64,000 nt of DNA, taken from positions 1 through 64,000 of the forward strand of contig JAUNUR010000001.1 of the NCBI GenBank assembly GCA_030538085.1, in the 5' to 3' direction. Both the position numbers and the translations under genes were made by a program. The notes beneath the pieces are model-generated. The model was not told where the DNA came from. It did not search any database and saw only the letters and a program-made list of their open reading frames with translations. Numbering within the stretch: the stretch's first letter is position 1; each line of letters opens with the position of its first letter. This DNA comes from Pseudomonadota bacterium (GTDB taxonomy: Bacteria > Pseudomonadota > Gammaproteobacteria > Burkholderiales > Burkholderiaceae_C). Below, in pieces: positions 8,965 to 18,835 of the stretch.

Positions 8965-10440
8965 TCAGTGCGGCTTGAAGGTCACGCGGTCGGGCACCGG
9001 CTTGGGCTCGCCCAACTGGCTCCACCACGGCATCAGCAGGAAGAAGCCGAAGTAGAACAACGTACCCACCATGGCCACGAATTCATTGGTCAGCCAGGCC
9101 AGCGAGGGCGTGGCGAAGATGGGACCCGGCACCATGATGCCTAGCACCGTCAGGATCAGGAACCAGATCACGAACGCGGCGTAGACCCACTTGTGCCAGT
9201 TCGGGCGGTAGCGGATGGACCGCGCCGGGCTGTGGTCCAGCCAGGGCAGGAAGAACAGGATGATGACGGCACCGCCCATCACCACCACGCCCCAGAACTT
9301 GGCGTCGAAGGTCTTGAGCAGCGCCACGGCGATCACGCCCGCGACGGCCATGCCGATCTTCAGCGCCATCGAGCACTTGCACTTCAGGAAGGCCAGTACC
9401 ACGCCCAGGGCGATGATGGCAACGAGCACGTTGACCATCACGTCGGTGGTGGCGCGCAGCATGGAGTAGAAGGGCGTGAAGTACCACACCGGCGCGATGT
9501 GCAGCGGGGTCACCAGCGGGTCGGCCGGCACGAAGTTGTTGTACTCCAGGAAGTAGCCGCCCATCTCCGGCGCGAAGAACACCACGGCGAAGAAGATCAT
9601 CAAGAACACGCCCACGCCCACGATGTCGTGGATGGTGTAGTAGGGGTGGAACGGAATACCGTCGGCGGGCGCGTCGGGCGACCAGCGGTTGCCCTTGGGG
9701 CCGGCCTTGATCTCGATGCCATCCGGGTTGTTGGAGCCCACATCGTGCAGCGCCAGCAGGTGGGCCACCACCAGGCCGATCAGCACCAGCGGCACGGCGA
9801 TGACGTGGAAGCTGAAGAAGCGGTTCAGCGTCGCGTCGCCCACCACGTAGTCGCCGCGGATCAGCAGCGCCAGGTCGGGGCCGATGAAGGGAATGGCGGA
9901 GAACAGGTTCACGATCACCTGCGCGCCCCAGTAGGACATCTGGCCCCAGGGCAGCAGATACCCCATGAAGGCCTCGGCCATCAGCGCCAGGAAGATGGCG
10001 CAGCCGAAAATCCAGACCAGCTCGCGCGGCTTGCGGTAGCTGCCGTACAGCAGGCCGCGGAACATGTGCAGGTAGACCACCACGAAGAACGCCGAGGCGC
10101 CGGTGGAGTGCATGTAGCGGATGAACCAGCCGCCCGGCACGTCGCGCATGATGTATTCAACCGAGGCGAAGGCGATGGGCGGCGCGCCCAGGATGCCACC
10201 GAAGGGGCCGGCATCGGGCTTGTAGTGCATGACCAGGAAGATGCCGGTGACGATCTGGATGACCAGCACCAGCATAGCCAGCGAGCCGAAGAAGTACCAG
10301 AAGTTGAAGTTCTTCGGCGCGTAGTACTCCGACATGTGCTTGCGGTATTCCGCGAACGCTGTCGGGAACCGGTTCTCGAACCAGTTGGTGACTTTCGCGC
10401 CGAGCGGCGCGTTGGGGGAGATTTCCTTGAACTCAGCCAT
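8965..10440 (-). CDS. petB: Cytochrome b of the bc1 complex
   Basis: Cytochrome b holds the two b haems and the quinol oxidation and quinone reduction sites. The 491-residue protein is strongly hydrophobic with eight or more membrane helices. Likely haem ligands are His111 with His212 and His125 with His227, in the expected paired helices. The quinol-site motif reads PVWY (317-320) where the mitochondrial and alphaproteobacterial form is PEWY; I recall PVWY from other beta- and gammaproteobacteria, so this is a lineage trait and not damage. It is 20 bp upstream of petC and 10 bp downstream of petA. Confidence 0.96.
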   Translation of the reverse strand: MAEFKEISPNAPLGAKVTNWFENRFPTAFAEYRKHMSEYYAPKNFNFWYFFGSLAMLVLVIQIVTGIFLVMHYKPDAGPFGGILGAPPIAFASVEYIMRDVPGGWFIRYMHSTGASAFFVVVYLHMFRGLLYGSYRKPRELVWIFGCAIFLALMAEAFMGYLLPWGQMSYWGAQVIVNLFSAIPFIGPDLALLIRGDYVVGDATLNRFFSFHVIAVPLVLIGLVVAHLLALHDVGSNNPDGIEIKAGPKGNRWSPDAPADGIPFHPYYTIHDIVGVGVFLMIFFAVVFFAPEMGGYFLEYNNFVPADPLVTPLHIAPVWYFTPFYSMLRATTDVMVNVLVAIIALGVVLAFLKCKCSMALKIGMAVAGVIAVALLKTFDAKFWGVVVMGGAVIILFFLPWLDHSPARSIRYRPNWHKWVYAAFVIWFLILTVLGIMVPGPIFATPSLAWLTNEFVAMVGTLFYFGFFLLMPWWSQLGEPKPVPDRVTFKPH

Positions 10441-10450
10441 GGCCGCCTCT

Positions 10451-11077
10451 TTATGCCTTCTTGTCTTCGCCGATCAACAGCTTGTTTTCCGACAGGTACA
10501 TGTGCGGGGGCACTTCCAGGTTGTCGGGCGCCGGCTTGTTCTTGAACACGCGGCCGGCCAAGTCGAACGTGGAGCCGTGGCAAGCGCAGAAGAAGCCGCC
10601 TTTCCAGTCGTCGGGCAGCGACGGCTGCGCGCCGGGGGTGAACTTGTCACCGGGCGAGCAGCCCAGGTGGGTGCAGATGCCCACGACCACCAGGACTTCG
10701 GGATGATCGGTGCGCGCGCGCGCCTGGTTCTTGGCGTATTCGGGCGTGGGGTAGGCCGTGCGGTCGGAGTTGGGGTCGGCCAACTCGCCTTCGACCTGCT
10801 TGAGCGTTTCCATCTGCTCGGGCGTGCGGCGCATGATCCACACGGGCTTGCCGCGCCATTCGACGGTGATCTTTTCACCGGGCTTGAGCGCGGCGATGTC
10901 CACCTCGACGGCGGCACCCGCCGCCTTGGCCCGCTCGGATGGCGCGAAACTGGCTACGAACGGGGTGGCCAGCGCCGCTGCGCCGGCAGCGCCCGCGCAG
11001 CTTGAGGCGATGAGCCACGTGCGCTTGCTGCTGTCCATGGGCGCAGGCGTGAATTTGCTTGGGGGGGCGTCACTCAT
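10451..11077 (-). CDS. petA: Rieske iron-sulfur subunit of the bc1 complex
   Basis: The Rieske protein takes the first electron from quinol. The 208 residues contain an N-terminal Tat-like anchor (SSKRTWLIASSCAGAAGAAA) and the cluster motifs CTHLGC (135-140) and CACHG (164-168). Cys135, His137, Cys164 and His167 are the expected ligands and Cys140-Cys166 the disulfide. The start has a GAGGAAG site. It is first in petABC-sspAB. On the minus strand a TACAAT (11118-11123) could be its -10, and an FNR-type palindrome lies at 11164-11177. Confidence 0.95.
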   Translation of the reverse strand: MSDAPPSKFTPAPMDSSKRTWLIASSCAGAAGAAALATPFVASFAPSERAKAAGAAVEVDIAALKPGEKITVEWRGKPVWIMRRTPEQMETLKQVEGELADPNSDRTAYPTPEYAKNQARARTDHPEVLVVVGICTHLGCSPGDKFTPGAQPSLPDDWKGGFFCACHGSTFDLAGRVFKNKPAPDNLEVPPHMYLSENKLLIGEDKKA

Positions 11078-11163
11078 GGCTTCCTCTGACGATTTCTTGT
11101 GTCCGGATCAACGGGCGATTGTAGCGGAGCGAAACAAGCGTTCCGCGCGGTGCGGGCGTGGGA

Positions 11164-11177
11164 TTGACAAGAGTCAA
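11164..11177. promoter_or_regulatory. FNR/NNR-type palindrome between petA and mscL
   Basis: TTGAC-AAGA-GTCAA is a perfect 5-bp palindrome with the 4-bp spacer of FNR/CRP-superfamily boxes. Its centre (11170.5) lies about 60 bp from the start point predicted by the TACAAT -10 of petA, close to the -61.5 position of class I sites. The same TTGACA can be read as a -35 for mscL with AATACT at 11186-11191, so binding could affect both genes. No experiment supports either reading. Confidence 0.45.
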
Positions 11178-11226
11178 CCCAAGGCAATACTTGCGCCGTC
11201 TTCAACAACCCTCAGAGAGAAACAAC

Positions 11227-11640
11227 ATGGGAATGATGCAAGAGTTCAAGGAATTCGCCGTCAAGGGCAACGCCATTGATCTGGCCGTGGGCGTGATCAT
11301 CGGCGGCGCTTTCGGCAAGATCGTCGACTCGATCGTGGGCGATCTGATCATGCCGATCGTCGGCAAGATTTTCGGCGGGCTGGACTTCTCCAGCTACTAC
11401 ATCCCGCTGGCGGGCCAGGCCAGCGGCTTGGCGCTGGAAGAGGCCAAGAAGGCCGGCGCCGTGTTCGCCTACGGCAACTTCATCACCATCCTGGTCAACT
11501 TCATTCTGCTGGCCTTCATCATCTTCATGATGGTCAAGCAGATCAACCGCCTGAAGCGCGACGAGCCGGCCGCCGATCCCGAGGCACCCGCGGAAGAAGT
11601 GCAATTGCTGCGCGAAATCCGCGACAGCCTGAAGCGCTGA
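11227..11640 (+). CDS. mscL: Large-conductance mechanosensitive channel MscL
   Basis: MscL opens under membrane tension and releases solutes during hypo-osmotic shock. The 137-residue protein has the amphipathic N-terminus ([20 protein letters not shown]), TM1 rich in glycine and alanine ([17 protein letters not shown]), a periplasmic loop, TM2 ([19 protein letters not shown]) and a charged C-terminal helix, the expected length and order. I chose the ATG at 11227; another ATG two codons later is possible. A potential promoter TTGACA-16 nt-AATACT (11164-11191) lies upstream. It converges with pdxA, and a GC hairpin at about 11682-11707, inside the end of pdxA, may act as a terminator. Confidence 0.95.
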   Translation: MGMMQEFKEFAVKGNAIDLAVGVIIGGAFGKIVDSIVGDLIMPIVGKIFGGLDFSSYYIPLAGQASGLALEEAKKAGAVFAYGNFITILVNFILLAFIIFMMVKQINRLKRDEPAADPEAPAEEVQLLREIRDSLKR

Positions 11641-11674
11641 TCCACCCAAGCTCGATAGCTATATAAAAAATAGC

Positions 11675-12739
11675 TCAAGACGCCCGTTCGCCCTGCGCGA
11701 CGGGCGCTTTCGTTTGCGCCATCTGGCGCGCCATGCGCACCGCCGCCAGCAGGCTGGCAGCATCGGCCCGGCCGCTGCCGGCAATGTCGAAGGCGGTACC
11801 GTGGTCGGGGCTGGTGCGCACCAGTGGCAGGCCCAGCGTGACGTTCACGCCCTGCTCCACGCCCAGGTACTTCACCGGGATCAGCCCCTGGTCGTGATAC
11901 ATCGCCACCACCACGTCGAACTTGGCGAAGCCGCGCGCGCGCATGAACACCGTGTCGGGCGCGAAAGGGCCTTGCGCGTCGATGCCTTCGGCGCGCGCCT
12001 GGGCAATGGCGGGAGCAATAACGTCGATCTCTTCCCTCCCGAAAAGCCCGCCTTCGCCGGCGTGCGGGTTGAGCCCGGCGACCGCGATGCGGGGCGGCCT
12101 TTGTAGCGCGGCACCAACAGAACTGTGTGTGATGCGCAACGTCTGCAGGATGTTGCCCACTGTTACCTTTTCGATAGCATCGCGCAAAGACAGGTGAATG
12201 CTCACCAGCACGGTGCGCAGCTCGTCGTTGGCCAGCATCATGCGCACCGGCAGCTCGGCCACGGGTTTGCCCAGGTGTTCAGCGGCGACGGCTTGTAGCA
12301 GCTCGGTGTGGCCGGGGTAGCACGCATACGGGTCACCCGCGGCCGCCAGCGCCTCCTTGTGCAGCGGCGCGGTGACCAGGCCCGCGATCTCGCCCCGCAG
12401 CGCCGCGCGCGCGGCCCAGAACACGCTGTCGCCCGCCATGCGGCCCGCCGCCGCGCTGATCTGCCCCAGCGGCACCGGCTCGGCGGGCGGCTCCACCACC
12501 TGTAGCACCGGCACGCAGCGCGGTGGGGTGTCGAGCGCATCGGCCGGGCGCTCGATCAGCGCCACCGGCAGCGGCACGCCCTCGCCTTGCACGATGGCCG
12601 CTGCGCGGCGCAACGTGGCCACATCGCCAGCGACGAAGCAGCCGCGCAGCGCCTCGGGCGCGTCGCGGAAGGCCTTGGCGATGATCTCGGGGCCAATGCC
12701 GGCGGCGTCGCCCATGGTGATGGCAAGAGGATGGTTCAT
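11675..12739 (-). CDS. pdxA: 4-hydroxythreonine-4-phosphate dehydrogenase
   Basis: PdxA oxidises 4-phosphohydroxy-L-threonine in the DXP-dependent pathway to pyridoxal phosphate. The 354 residues carry the family features: an ITMGDAAGIGPEIIAKAF start, and metal-site histidines within TAPLHKEA, YPGHTELL and MYHDQGLIPVK. It is slightly longer than the usual 330-340 residues because of an alanine-rich segment around 60-90. No clear ribosome site precedes the ATG. A second PLP gene, pdxH, lies at 59426 but is not linked. It ends 34 bp from mscL in convergent orientation. Confidence 0.95.
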   Translation of the reverse strand: MNHPLAITMGDAAGIGPEIIAKAFRDAPEALRGCFVAGDVATLRRAAAIVQGEGVPLPVALIERPADALDTPPRCVPVLQVVEPPAEPVPLGQISAAAGRMAGDSVFWAARAALRGEIAGLVTAPLHKEALAAAGDPYACYPGHTELLQAVAAEHLGKPVAELPVRMMLANDELRTVLVSIHLSLRDAIEKVTVGNILQTLRITHSSVGAALQRPPRIAVAGLNPHAGEGGLFGREEIDVIAPAIAQARAEGIDAQGPFAPDTVFMRARGFAKFDVVVAMYHDQGLIPVKYLGVEQGVNVTLGLPLVRTSPDHGTAFDIAGSGRADAASLLAAVRMARQMAQTKAPVAQGERAS

Positions 12740-12782
12740 GGAAACAGGGGGGGCTTATCAGATTTTTTTTATGCATCGAAAA

Positions 12783-12880
12783 TGCAGTTAGCGTCTACTC
12801 ATCAAGCGCGATCAGCTCCTGTTTTCATACTCAAGAATCTCACCAAACGGTTATCGCTTGTTTTACCGCCTGTTTCACGC
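12783..12880 (+). repeat. Repeat E, copy 1
   Basis: A degenerate repeat of roughly 100 bp contains CAAGCGCGATCAGCTCCTG followed by CCAAACGGTTATCGC and CGCCTGTTTC. The same blocks in the same order occur at 62392-62478, and inverted at 33094-33165. It fills the gap between pdxA and the Nif3-like gene. Confidence 0.5.
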
Positions 12881-12887
12881 CATTCGC

Positions 12888-13664
12888 TCACGCCGGGTTG
12901 TCGATCTCGATGAATTCGTGCGCGATACCCAGTTGCGCCGCCACATGCGCCGCGAAGGCCGGGGCGCCATAGCGCTCGGTGGCGTGGTGGCCGCAGGCGT
13001 AGAACACCACGCCACACTCACGCGCCAGGTGCGCCTGCGGCTCGGAGATTTCGCCGGTGATGAAGGCCTGCGCCCCGGCGGCAATGGCGGCTTCGAAGTA
13101 GCCCTGCGCGCCGCCGCTGCACCACGCTATTGTTTCAATAGCTTTCTGCGCTTGTCCCACAGTCACCACGGGCCGATTCAACGCATGCTCCAGCTGCCAG
13201 GCCAGCACGTCGGCGTCGGCAAAGGCCTCGCCGTCGGCGCGCTGGCCGATAAAGCCCAACTCCTGCTCGCCGAAGCGCCCGGTCACCCGCAGCCCCAGCC
13301 GCGCGCCCAGTTGCGCGTTGTTGCCCAGCGTAGGATGCGCGTCCAGCGGCAGGTGGTAGGCCAGCAGATTGATATCGTGCGCCAGCAGGCGCTTGATGCG
13401 CTCCTTCATCCAGCCCGTCACCGTGCCGTCCTGCCCACGCCAGAACAGGCCGTGGTGCACGAAGATGGCATCGGCCCCGGCGTCGATGGCGGCGTCGATC
13501 AGAGCGCGGCTGGCCGTCACGCCGCTCACCAGTTTGGTGATGCGCGGCTTGCCCTCCACCTGCAGGCCGTTGGGGCCGTAGTCCTTGAAGCGCTCGGGTT
13601 GCAACTCGGCATTGCAGGCCGCCAGCAGCGCGGCACGGTCGATGAAAGGCATGGTGGAAGGCAT
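12888..13664 (-). CDS. Nif3-like dinuclear metal centre hexameric protein
   Basis: This protein of about 258 residues belongs to the Nif3/YbgI (DUF34) family. Members bind two metal ions and form toroidal hexamers; GTP cyclohydrolase-like activity has been proposed, but the role is unsettled. Visible are the FKDYGPNGLQVEG start motif, FVHHGLFW with metal-site histidines, HINLLAYHLPLDAH-like segment (written DINLLAYHLPLDAH here) and the C-terminal GHHATERYGAPA. Three starts are possible (13673, 13664, 13652). I chose 13664 because GACAAT (13672-13677) stands 7 nt upstream of that ATG, the spacing of a leaderless message, the same layout as ubiG. It is divergent from the ferric-reductase-like gene. 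Confidence 0.85.
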   Translation of the reverse strand: MPSTMPFIDRAALLAACNAELQPERFKDYGPNGLQVEGKPRITKLVSGVTASRALIDAAIDAGADAIFVHHGLFWRGQDGTVTGWMKERIKRLLAHDINLLAYHLPLDAHPTLGNNAQLGARLGLRVTGRFGEQELGFIGQRADGEAFADADVLAWQLEHALNRPVVTVGQAQKAIETIAWCSGGAQGYFEAAIAAGAQAFITGEISEPQAHLARECGVVFYACGHHATERYGAPAFAAHVAAQLGIAHEFIEIDNPA

Positions 13665-13693
13665 GCGGCGCATTGTCGGCCATCGCTCTTTGA

Positions 13694-13707
13694 TTGACCT
13701 GGATCAA
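13694..13707. promoter_or_regulatory. FNR-type box upstream of the ferric-reductase-like gene
   Basis: TTGAC-CTGG-ATCAA matches the FNR/ANR consensus TTGAT-N4-ATCAA in nine of ten positions. It lies between the Nif3-like gene (leftward) and the flavoprotein gene at 13803 (rightward). I see no -10 at the ideal class II distance on either side, so which promoter it serves is open. Confidence 0.5.
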
Positions 13708-13802
13708 ACCCGTTTACCCGTGCTTCACACGACTTCAAAACCTCTTCAGGCCGGTGGCATACGCTGGACTCAGCGCAAGACAACAAGACTGGAGGTCAAA
13801 AA

Positions 13803-15137
13803 ATGAAACGCGTCACCTGGGTTTTCTGGGGCTTCCTGGCCCTGCTCACCGGCCTGTGGCTGATGGCCGATACGCTGCTGCCCGCGCAACGCGGCTACTT
13901 CGACTTCCGCACCGTGTGGGTGCAGTACACGGGCGTGCTGTCGATGGGCATGATGTCGCTGGCCATGGTGCTGGCGGTGCGCCCGGTGTGGATGGAGTCG
14001 CACCTGGACGGCCTGGACAAGATGTACCGCCTGCACAAGTGGCTGGGCATTGGCGCGCTGGCGGTGGGCACCGTGCACTGGCTGTGGGCCAAGGGCACCA
14101 AGTGGGCCGTGGGCTGGGGCTGGCTGACCAAGCCGGCGCGCGGCGGCCCGGCATCCGAATTCACCGGGCTGGAGGCCCTGTTCCGCAACTGGCGCGGCAC
14201 CGCCGAGACGATGGGCGAATGGGCCTTCTACGGCGCGGTGGTGCTGATCGTGCTGGCGCTCATTCACCGCTTTCCGTACCGCCTGTTCGCCAAGACGCAC
14301 AAGCTGCTGGCCGCGGCCTACCTGGTGCTGGCCTTCCACACCGTGGTGCTGGTGCAGTTCGATTACTGGGCGCAGCCCATCGGCTGGGTGATGGCGCTGC
14401 TGACGGCGGCGGGCACGGTATCGGCCGTCATTGTGCTGGTGGGCCGCGTGGGCGCGGCGCGCAAGGCCGGTGGCGTGATCGAGGCGCTGCAGCCCTACCC
14501 CGCGCTGGGCGTGCTGGAGACCACGCTGCGCGTGGACGAAGGCTGGCGCGGCCACCGCGCCGGGCAGTTTGCATTCGTCACCTCCAACCCGGCCGAAGGG
14601 GCGCACCCCTACACCATCGCCTCGGCCTGGAACCCGCAGGAGCGGCGCATCAGCTTCGTCACCAAGGCGCTGGGCGACCACACGGCCACGCTGCCGCAGA
14701 CCCTGGCCGTGGGCCAGCGCGTGGTGGTGGAAGGCCCTTATGGGCACTTCACCTTCGAGGGCCCCGAGCCGCGCCAGATCTGGATCGGCGCCGGCATCGG
14801 CATCACGCCCTTCCTGGCGCGCATGAAGCAGCTGGCGCGCGAGGGCGCCGCGCCGCGCGAGATAGACCTGTTCCACCCCACCGCCGTCGAAGACGTGGCC
14901 GCGCTGGACAAGATGCGCGGCGACGCCCAGGCCGCCGGCGTGCGCCTGCATGTGCTGGTGGACAAGCGCGACGGCCGCTTGTCGGGCGAGCGCCTGCGTG
15001 CCGAGGTGCCGGGCTGGCGCGAGGCCAGCCTGTGGTTCTGTGGCCCCGCCGGCTTCGGCCAGGCGCTGCGCGCTGATCTGGTGGCACAGGGCCTGCCGGA
15101 GCAGGCGTTCCACCAGGAGCTGTTTCAAATGCGGTGA
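13803..15137 (+). CDS. Ferric reductase-like transmembrane flavoprotein
   Basis: The 444-residue membrane flavoprotein has a ferric-reductase-like haem-binding membrane domain (about residues 1-215) and a cytosolic FAD/NAD(P)H-binding reductase domain (225-444). Several membrane helices carry spaced histidines (RLHKWLG, TVHWLW, KTHKLLAA, AFHTVVL) that could hold two b haems. The reductase part shows HPYTIASAW for flavin binding, GPYGHFTFE, and IGAGIGITPFLARM for nucleotide binding. It would move electrons from NAD(P)H across or into the membrane; the acceptor is unknown. The ATG has an excellent GGAGG site. An FNR-type box lies 95 bp upstream, suggesting oxygen control. It is followed by a REP palindrome. 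Confidence 0.85.
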   Translation: MKRVTWVFWGFLALLTGLWLMADTLLPAQRGYFDFRTVWVQYTGVLSMGMMSLAMVLAVRPVWMESHLDGLDKMYRLHKWLGIGALAVGTVHWLWAKGTKWAVGWGWLTKPARGGPASEFTGLEALFRNWRGTAETMGEWAFYGAVVLIVLALIHRFPYRLFAKTHKLLAAAYLVLAFHTVVLVQFDYWAQPIGWVMALLTAAGTVSAVIVLVGRVGAARKAGGVIEALQPYPALGVLETTLRVDEGWRGHRAGQFAFVTSNPAEGAHPYTIASAWNPQERRISFVTKALGDHTATLPQTLAVGQRVVVEGPYGHFTFEGPEPRQIWIGAGIGITPFLARMKQLAREGAAPREIDLFHPTAVEDVAALDKMRGDAQAAGVRLHVLVDKRDGRLSGERLRAEVPGWREASLWFCGPAGFGQALRADLVAQGLPEQAFHQELFQMR

Positions 15138-15181
15138 AGGGCGGCGGCGCAACGCCGCCGCATCGCCTCTTTCTCTCTTTC

Positions 15182-15257
15182 TGTGGGAGCGGGCTTGCCC
15201 GCGATGGACGCTTGCGCCGTGGCCCAGGCCGTCATCGCGGGCAAGCCCGCTCCCACA
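15182..15257. repeat. REP-type palindrome, Pseudomonas-like
   Basis: Two arms of 24 bp, TGTGGGAGCGGGCTTGCCCG... at 15182-15205 and its exact complement at 15234-15257, enclose a 28-nt centre. The arm sequence resembles REP elements of Pseudomonas. The pair could fold into a strong hairpin after the flavoprotein gene. No REP-associated tyrosine transposase is in the window. Confidence 0.75.
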
Positions 15258-15299
15258 CCCCCTCGCATACGCGCGCACCACACACGGTCGCCTCCCGGC

Positions 15300-15326
15300 T
15301 TGAAATGATGCCCCGCGCCCTACAAT
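15300..15326 (+). promoter_or_regulatory. Candidate sigma-70 promoter of the DegS/DegQ-type gene
   Basis: TTGAAA (15300-15305) and TACAAT (15321-15326) are separated by 15 bp, a little short but with good hexamers. The start point would fall near 15333, about 35 nt before the protease ATG. Confidence 0.4.
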
Positions 15327-15367
15327 TTTGGCCTTGCGCGCAGCGCCTTTCTTTCCCCAAATCACTC

Positions 15368-16509
<1,142 letters not shown>

Positions 16510-16513
<4 letters not shown>

Positions 16514-16682
16514 TGTGCTGCCCCGCAAATAGTTGCATGACATGAAATCGATGCATTCGCTTGCAGGGCAAGGCGCAAAACGCAGCGATACCGCGTGGTA
16601 TCGCGAGGCTTTGCAACGCCGCCATGCGGGCGAAGGCGCGATTTCATATGCGAATCATTTGCGGGACAGCACACACACTAGC
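16510..16682. repeat. Palindromic element between convergent genes
   Basis: The outer ends are inverted: CTAGTGTGCTGCCCCGCAAAT at the left matches the complement of the right end with a 4-base insertion and one change. Internal blocks ATGAAATCG and CGATTTCAT also pair, and the centre holds GATACCGCGTGGTATC. The element overlaps the stop codon of the protease gene and ends two bases before that of the nucleotidase gene. It could serve as a two-way terminator. Confidence 0.65.
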
Positions 16683-16684
16683 CG

Positions 16685-18835
16685 TCACTGACTCAGGTCG
16701 ATGCGATACACGGTGTAGGCACCGGTGCCGTTGTTGATGCCGGTGTCGTCGGCCTGCTCGACGCTGATGTTGGCCAGGCCCGCGGCCTGCGCCACGCCCA
16801 GCTCGTCCTTGCCGGACTTGAACAGCACCTTGCCCGCCGTGACCACCCTGGCGAAGCGCGCGCTGCGGGTGGCGCCGTGCTGGGCGCGGGTGATGTTCTT
16901 GTTGGCCTTGACGTAGTTCAGCACCACCTCGCGGTTGGCGTCGGGCGAGGCCCAGATGATGTCGAAGCTCTTGCCCGTGCCCAGGATGTAGCGGGCGCTG
17001 CTGTTGGCGCGGTAGTTGTTGGTGGCGATGATGAACTCCTGCGCGGGGTTCATGGGCTGGCCCTGGTACATCAGGTTCTTGATGCGCTCGCCGCCCTTGC
17101 TCGGGTCGTTGACGTTGTACTTGGGCTGGGTGACGTCGATCTCGTAGCTGATGTCGGACGAGGTGAACACGTCGTGGTTGTAGCCTGGGAAGGACGAGCC
17201 GGGCTGCACGCCGGTCTTGCTGTCGTTGATGAGCCACTGGTCGGCGGTGCTGCGCGGGTCGATCTGGTTGAAGCGGTTGGCGGCGTTCTCCAGCCACAGC
17301 TTGATCTGCGCGCCCGTCACCTTCACGGCGTGGATGGTGTTGTTGTCGTACAGGTACAGGTCGGCGGCGGCGGCCACCGTCATGGTGCCGGCCTTCACGT
17401 CGGTGTAGTCGGCGGCGCCGGCGTAACCGGCCTTGAACGGCGCGGTGACGGAGAGCACGGGCAGGTGCGCGTACTGCGGCAGGCTGGCCTGGACGTAGTT
17501 GGCCACGTAGTTCTGCTGCGCCAGGTTGACGATCTGCAGCGCGCTCACGTCGCCCACGTCGGCGAACATGGAGCTGAGCCGAAAGTCACTGGTGCCGATG
17601 GGCGAGGCGACGTATGCGCGGGTCTTGTCGTGCAACTCCTGCACCGCCGCGGCCACCGCCGCGTCGGGCGCCACGTAGGTGTTGGGCTTGCTGCCGGTCT
17701 GGGTGCCGCGCACTTGCACATCGGTCTTGGCGGTATCGATCGACCATTTTTTCGCCGCGCCGTCCCACTTGAGCGCGTAGTTGATGACGCCCAGCGCCTT
17801 GCCCCACGAACTGGCCATGACGGCCGGCACGCCGTTGACGGTGCCCTTGGCGTTGTCGGCGCCGTCGAACTTGTAGGTCGGGTTGGCGCCGCGGTCGGGG
17901 AAGGTGTTGTGCTCGTGGCCCATCACGATGCCGTCGATGCCCGGCACTTCCTTGGTGATGTAGTGGCCGGGGTTTTCCATCAGCGGGAAATAGCCGTTGG
18001 CGCTCATGCCGCCATGCAGCAGCACGAACACCAGGTCGGCGCCCCGGGCGCGCACTTCGGGCACGTATTTGGCGGCGGTATCGCGGCCGTCCTGGGTGCT
18101 GACCTTGCCGTCGAGCTTGTCCTTGTCCCAGTTCAGGATGCCGGGCGTGGTGATGCCGATGACGCCGATCTTGATCGGCAGCGACACGGTCTTGCCATCG
18201 GCCTGAGTGGCCGAGAGCGTGCGGTCCAGGATGACGTAGGGATCGACCAGCGGCTTGCCCGTCTTCAGGCTGGTGACGTTGGCCGTGACGACCGGAAAGC
18301 CTGGGCCCTTGTCCTTGCTGCCGATCTTCGGATCGACACCATCGACCTGCAACCCGCCGCCCAGGATCTGGCTCAGGTACGGCAGGCCAAAGTTGAATTC
18401 GTGGTTGCCCAGCACGCCAGCGTCGTACTTCAGCGTGGCCATGGCCTTGTACATGCTCAGCTGCTGCGTGGGCGGAAGAGGCGCCACTTGCGCCTCATGG
18501 GTGCCCAGCACCGAGCCTTGGATGGTGTCGCCGTTGTCCACCAGCAGGGTGTTGGGGAATTCGGCGCGCGCCTGGCGGACCAGAGTAGCGGTGCGCTCCA
18601 GCCCGACGGACTCATCGGGCTGGTCGGAGTAATAGTTGTAGCCGCGCACGTAGTAGTGCAGATCGGTCGTGCCCAGCAGCGCGAGCTGGGCCGTGGCGTC
18701 TTGCGCGACGGGATCGGGCGTTGGCGCGGATGCGGGCGGGCTGTCATTGCCGCCGCAGGCGGTCAACAGCGCGGCGGCGAGCAGGGTGGTCAGCACGACG
18801 GGGCGTCGGGCCAGTGCAAAGGGCGAGATAACCAT
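16685..18835 (-). CDS. Lipoprotein 5'/3'-nucleotidase, CpdB-like
   Basis: This 716-residue secreted metallophosphoesterase of the 5'-nucleotidase/CpdB family probably releases phosphate from extracellular nucleotides or 2',3'-cyclic nucleotides. The N-terminus has a lipoprotein signal ending LLTACGG (Cys27). The metal-site blocks are LLGTTDLHYYV, LVDNGDTIQGS, VLGNHEFNFG, FVLLHGGMSAN and IVMGHEHNTF. The C-terminal substrate domain contains NNTIHAVKVTGAQIK and IATNNYRANSS. It therefore acts in the periplasm or at the cell surface. It is a single gene, with a palindromic element just after its stop and no partner genes. Nucleotidase and cyclic phosphodiesterase activities cannot be told apart by eye. 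Confidence 0.85.
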   Translation of the reverse strand: MVISPFALARRPVVLTTLLAAALLTACGGNDSPPASAPTPDPVAQDATAQLALLGTTDLHYYVRGYNYYSDQPDESVGLERTATLVRQARAEFPNTLLVDNGDTIQGSVLGTHEAQVAPLPPTQQLSMYKAMATLKYDAGVLGNHEFNFGLPYLSQILGGGLQVDGVDPKIGSKDKGPGFPVVTANVTSLKTGKPLVDPYVILDRTLSATQADGKTVSLPIKIGVIGITTPGILNWDKDKLDGKVSTQDGRDTAAKYVPEVRARGADLVFVLLHGGMSANGYFPLMENPGHYITKEVPGIDGIVMGHEHNTFPDRGANPTYKFDGADNAKGTVNGVPAVMASSWGKALGVINYALKWDGAAKKWSIDTAKTDVQVRGTQTGSKPNTYVAPDAAVAAAVQELHDKTRAYVASPIGTSDFRLSSMFADVGDVSALQIVNLAQQNYVANYVQASLPQYAHLPVLSVTAPFKAGYAGAADYTDVKAGTMTVAAAADLYLYDNNTIHAVKVTGAQIKLWLENAANRFNQIDPRSTADQWLINDSKTGVQPGSSFPGYNHDVFTSSDISYEIDVTQPKYNVNDPSKGGERIKNLMYQGQPMNPAQEFIIATNNYRANSSARYILGTGKSFDIIWASPDANREVVLNYVKANKNITRAQHGATRSARFARVVTAGKVLFKSGKDELGVAQAAGLANISVEQADDTGINNGTGAYTVYRIDLSQ

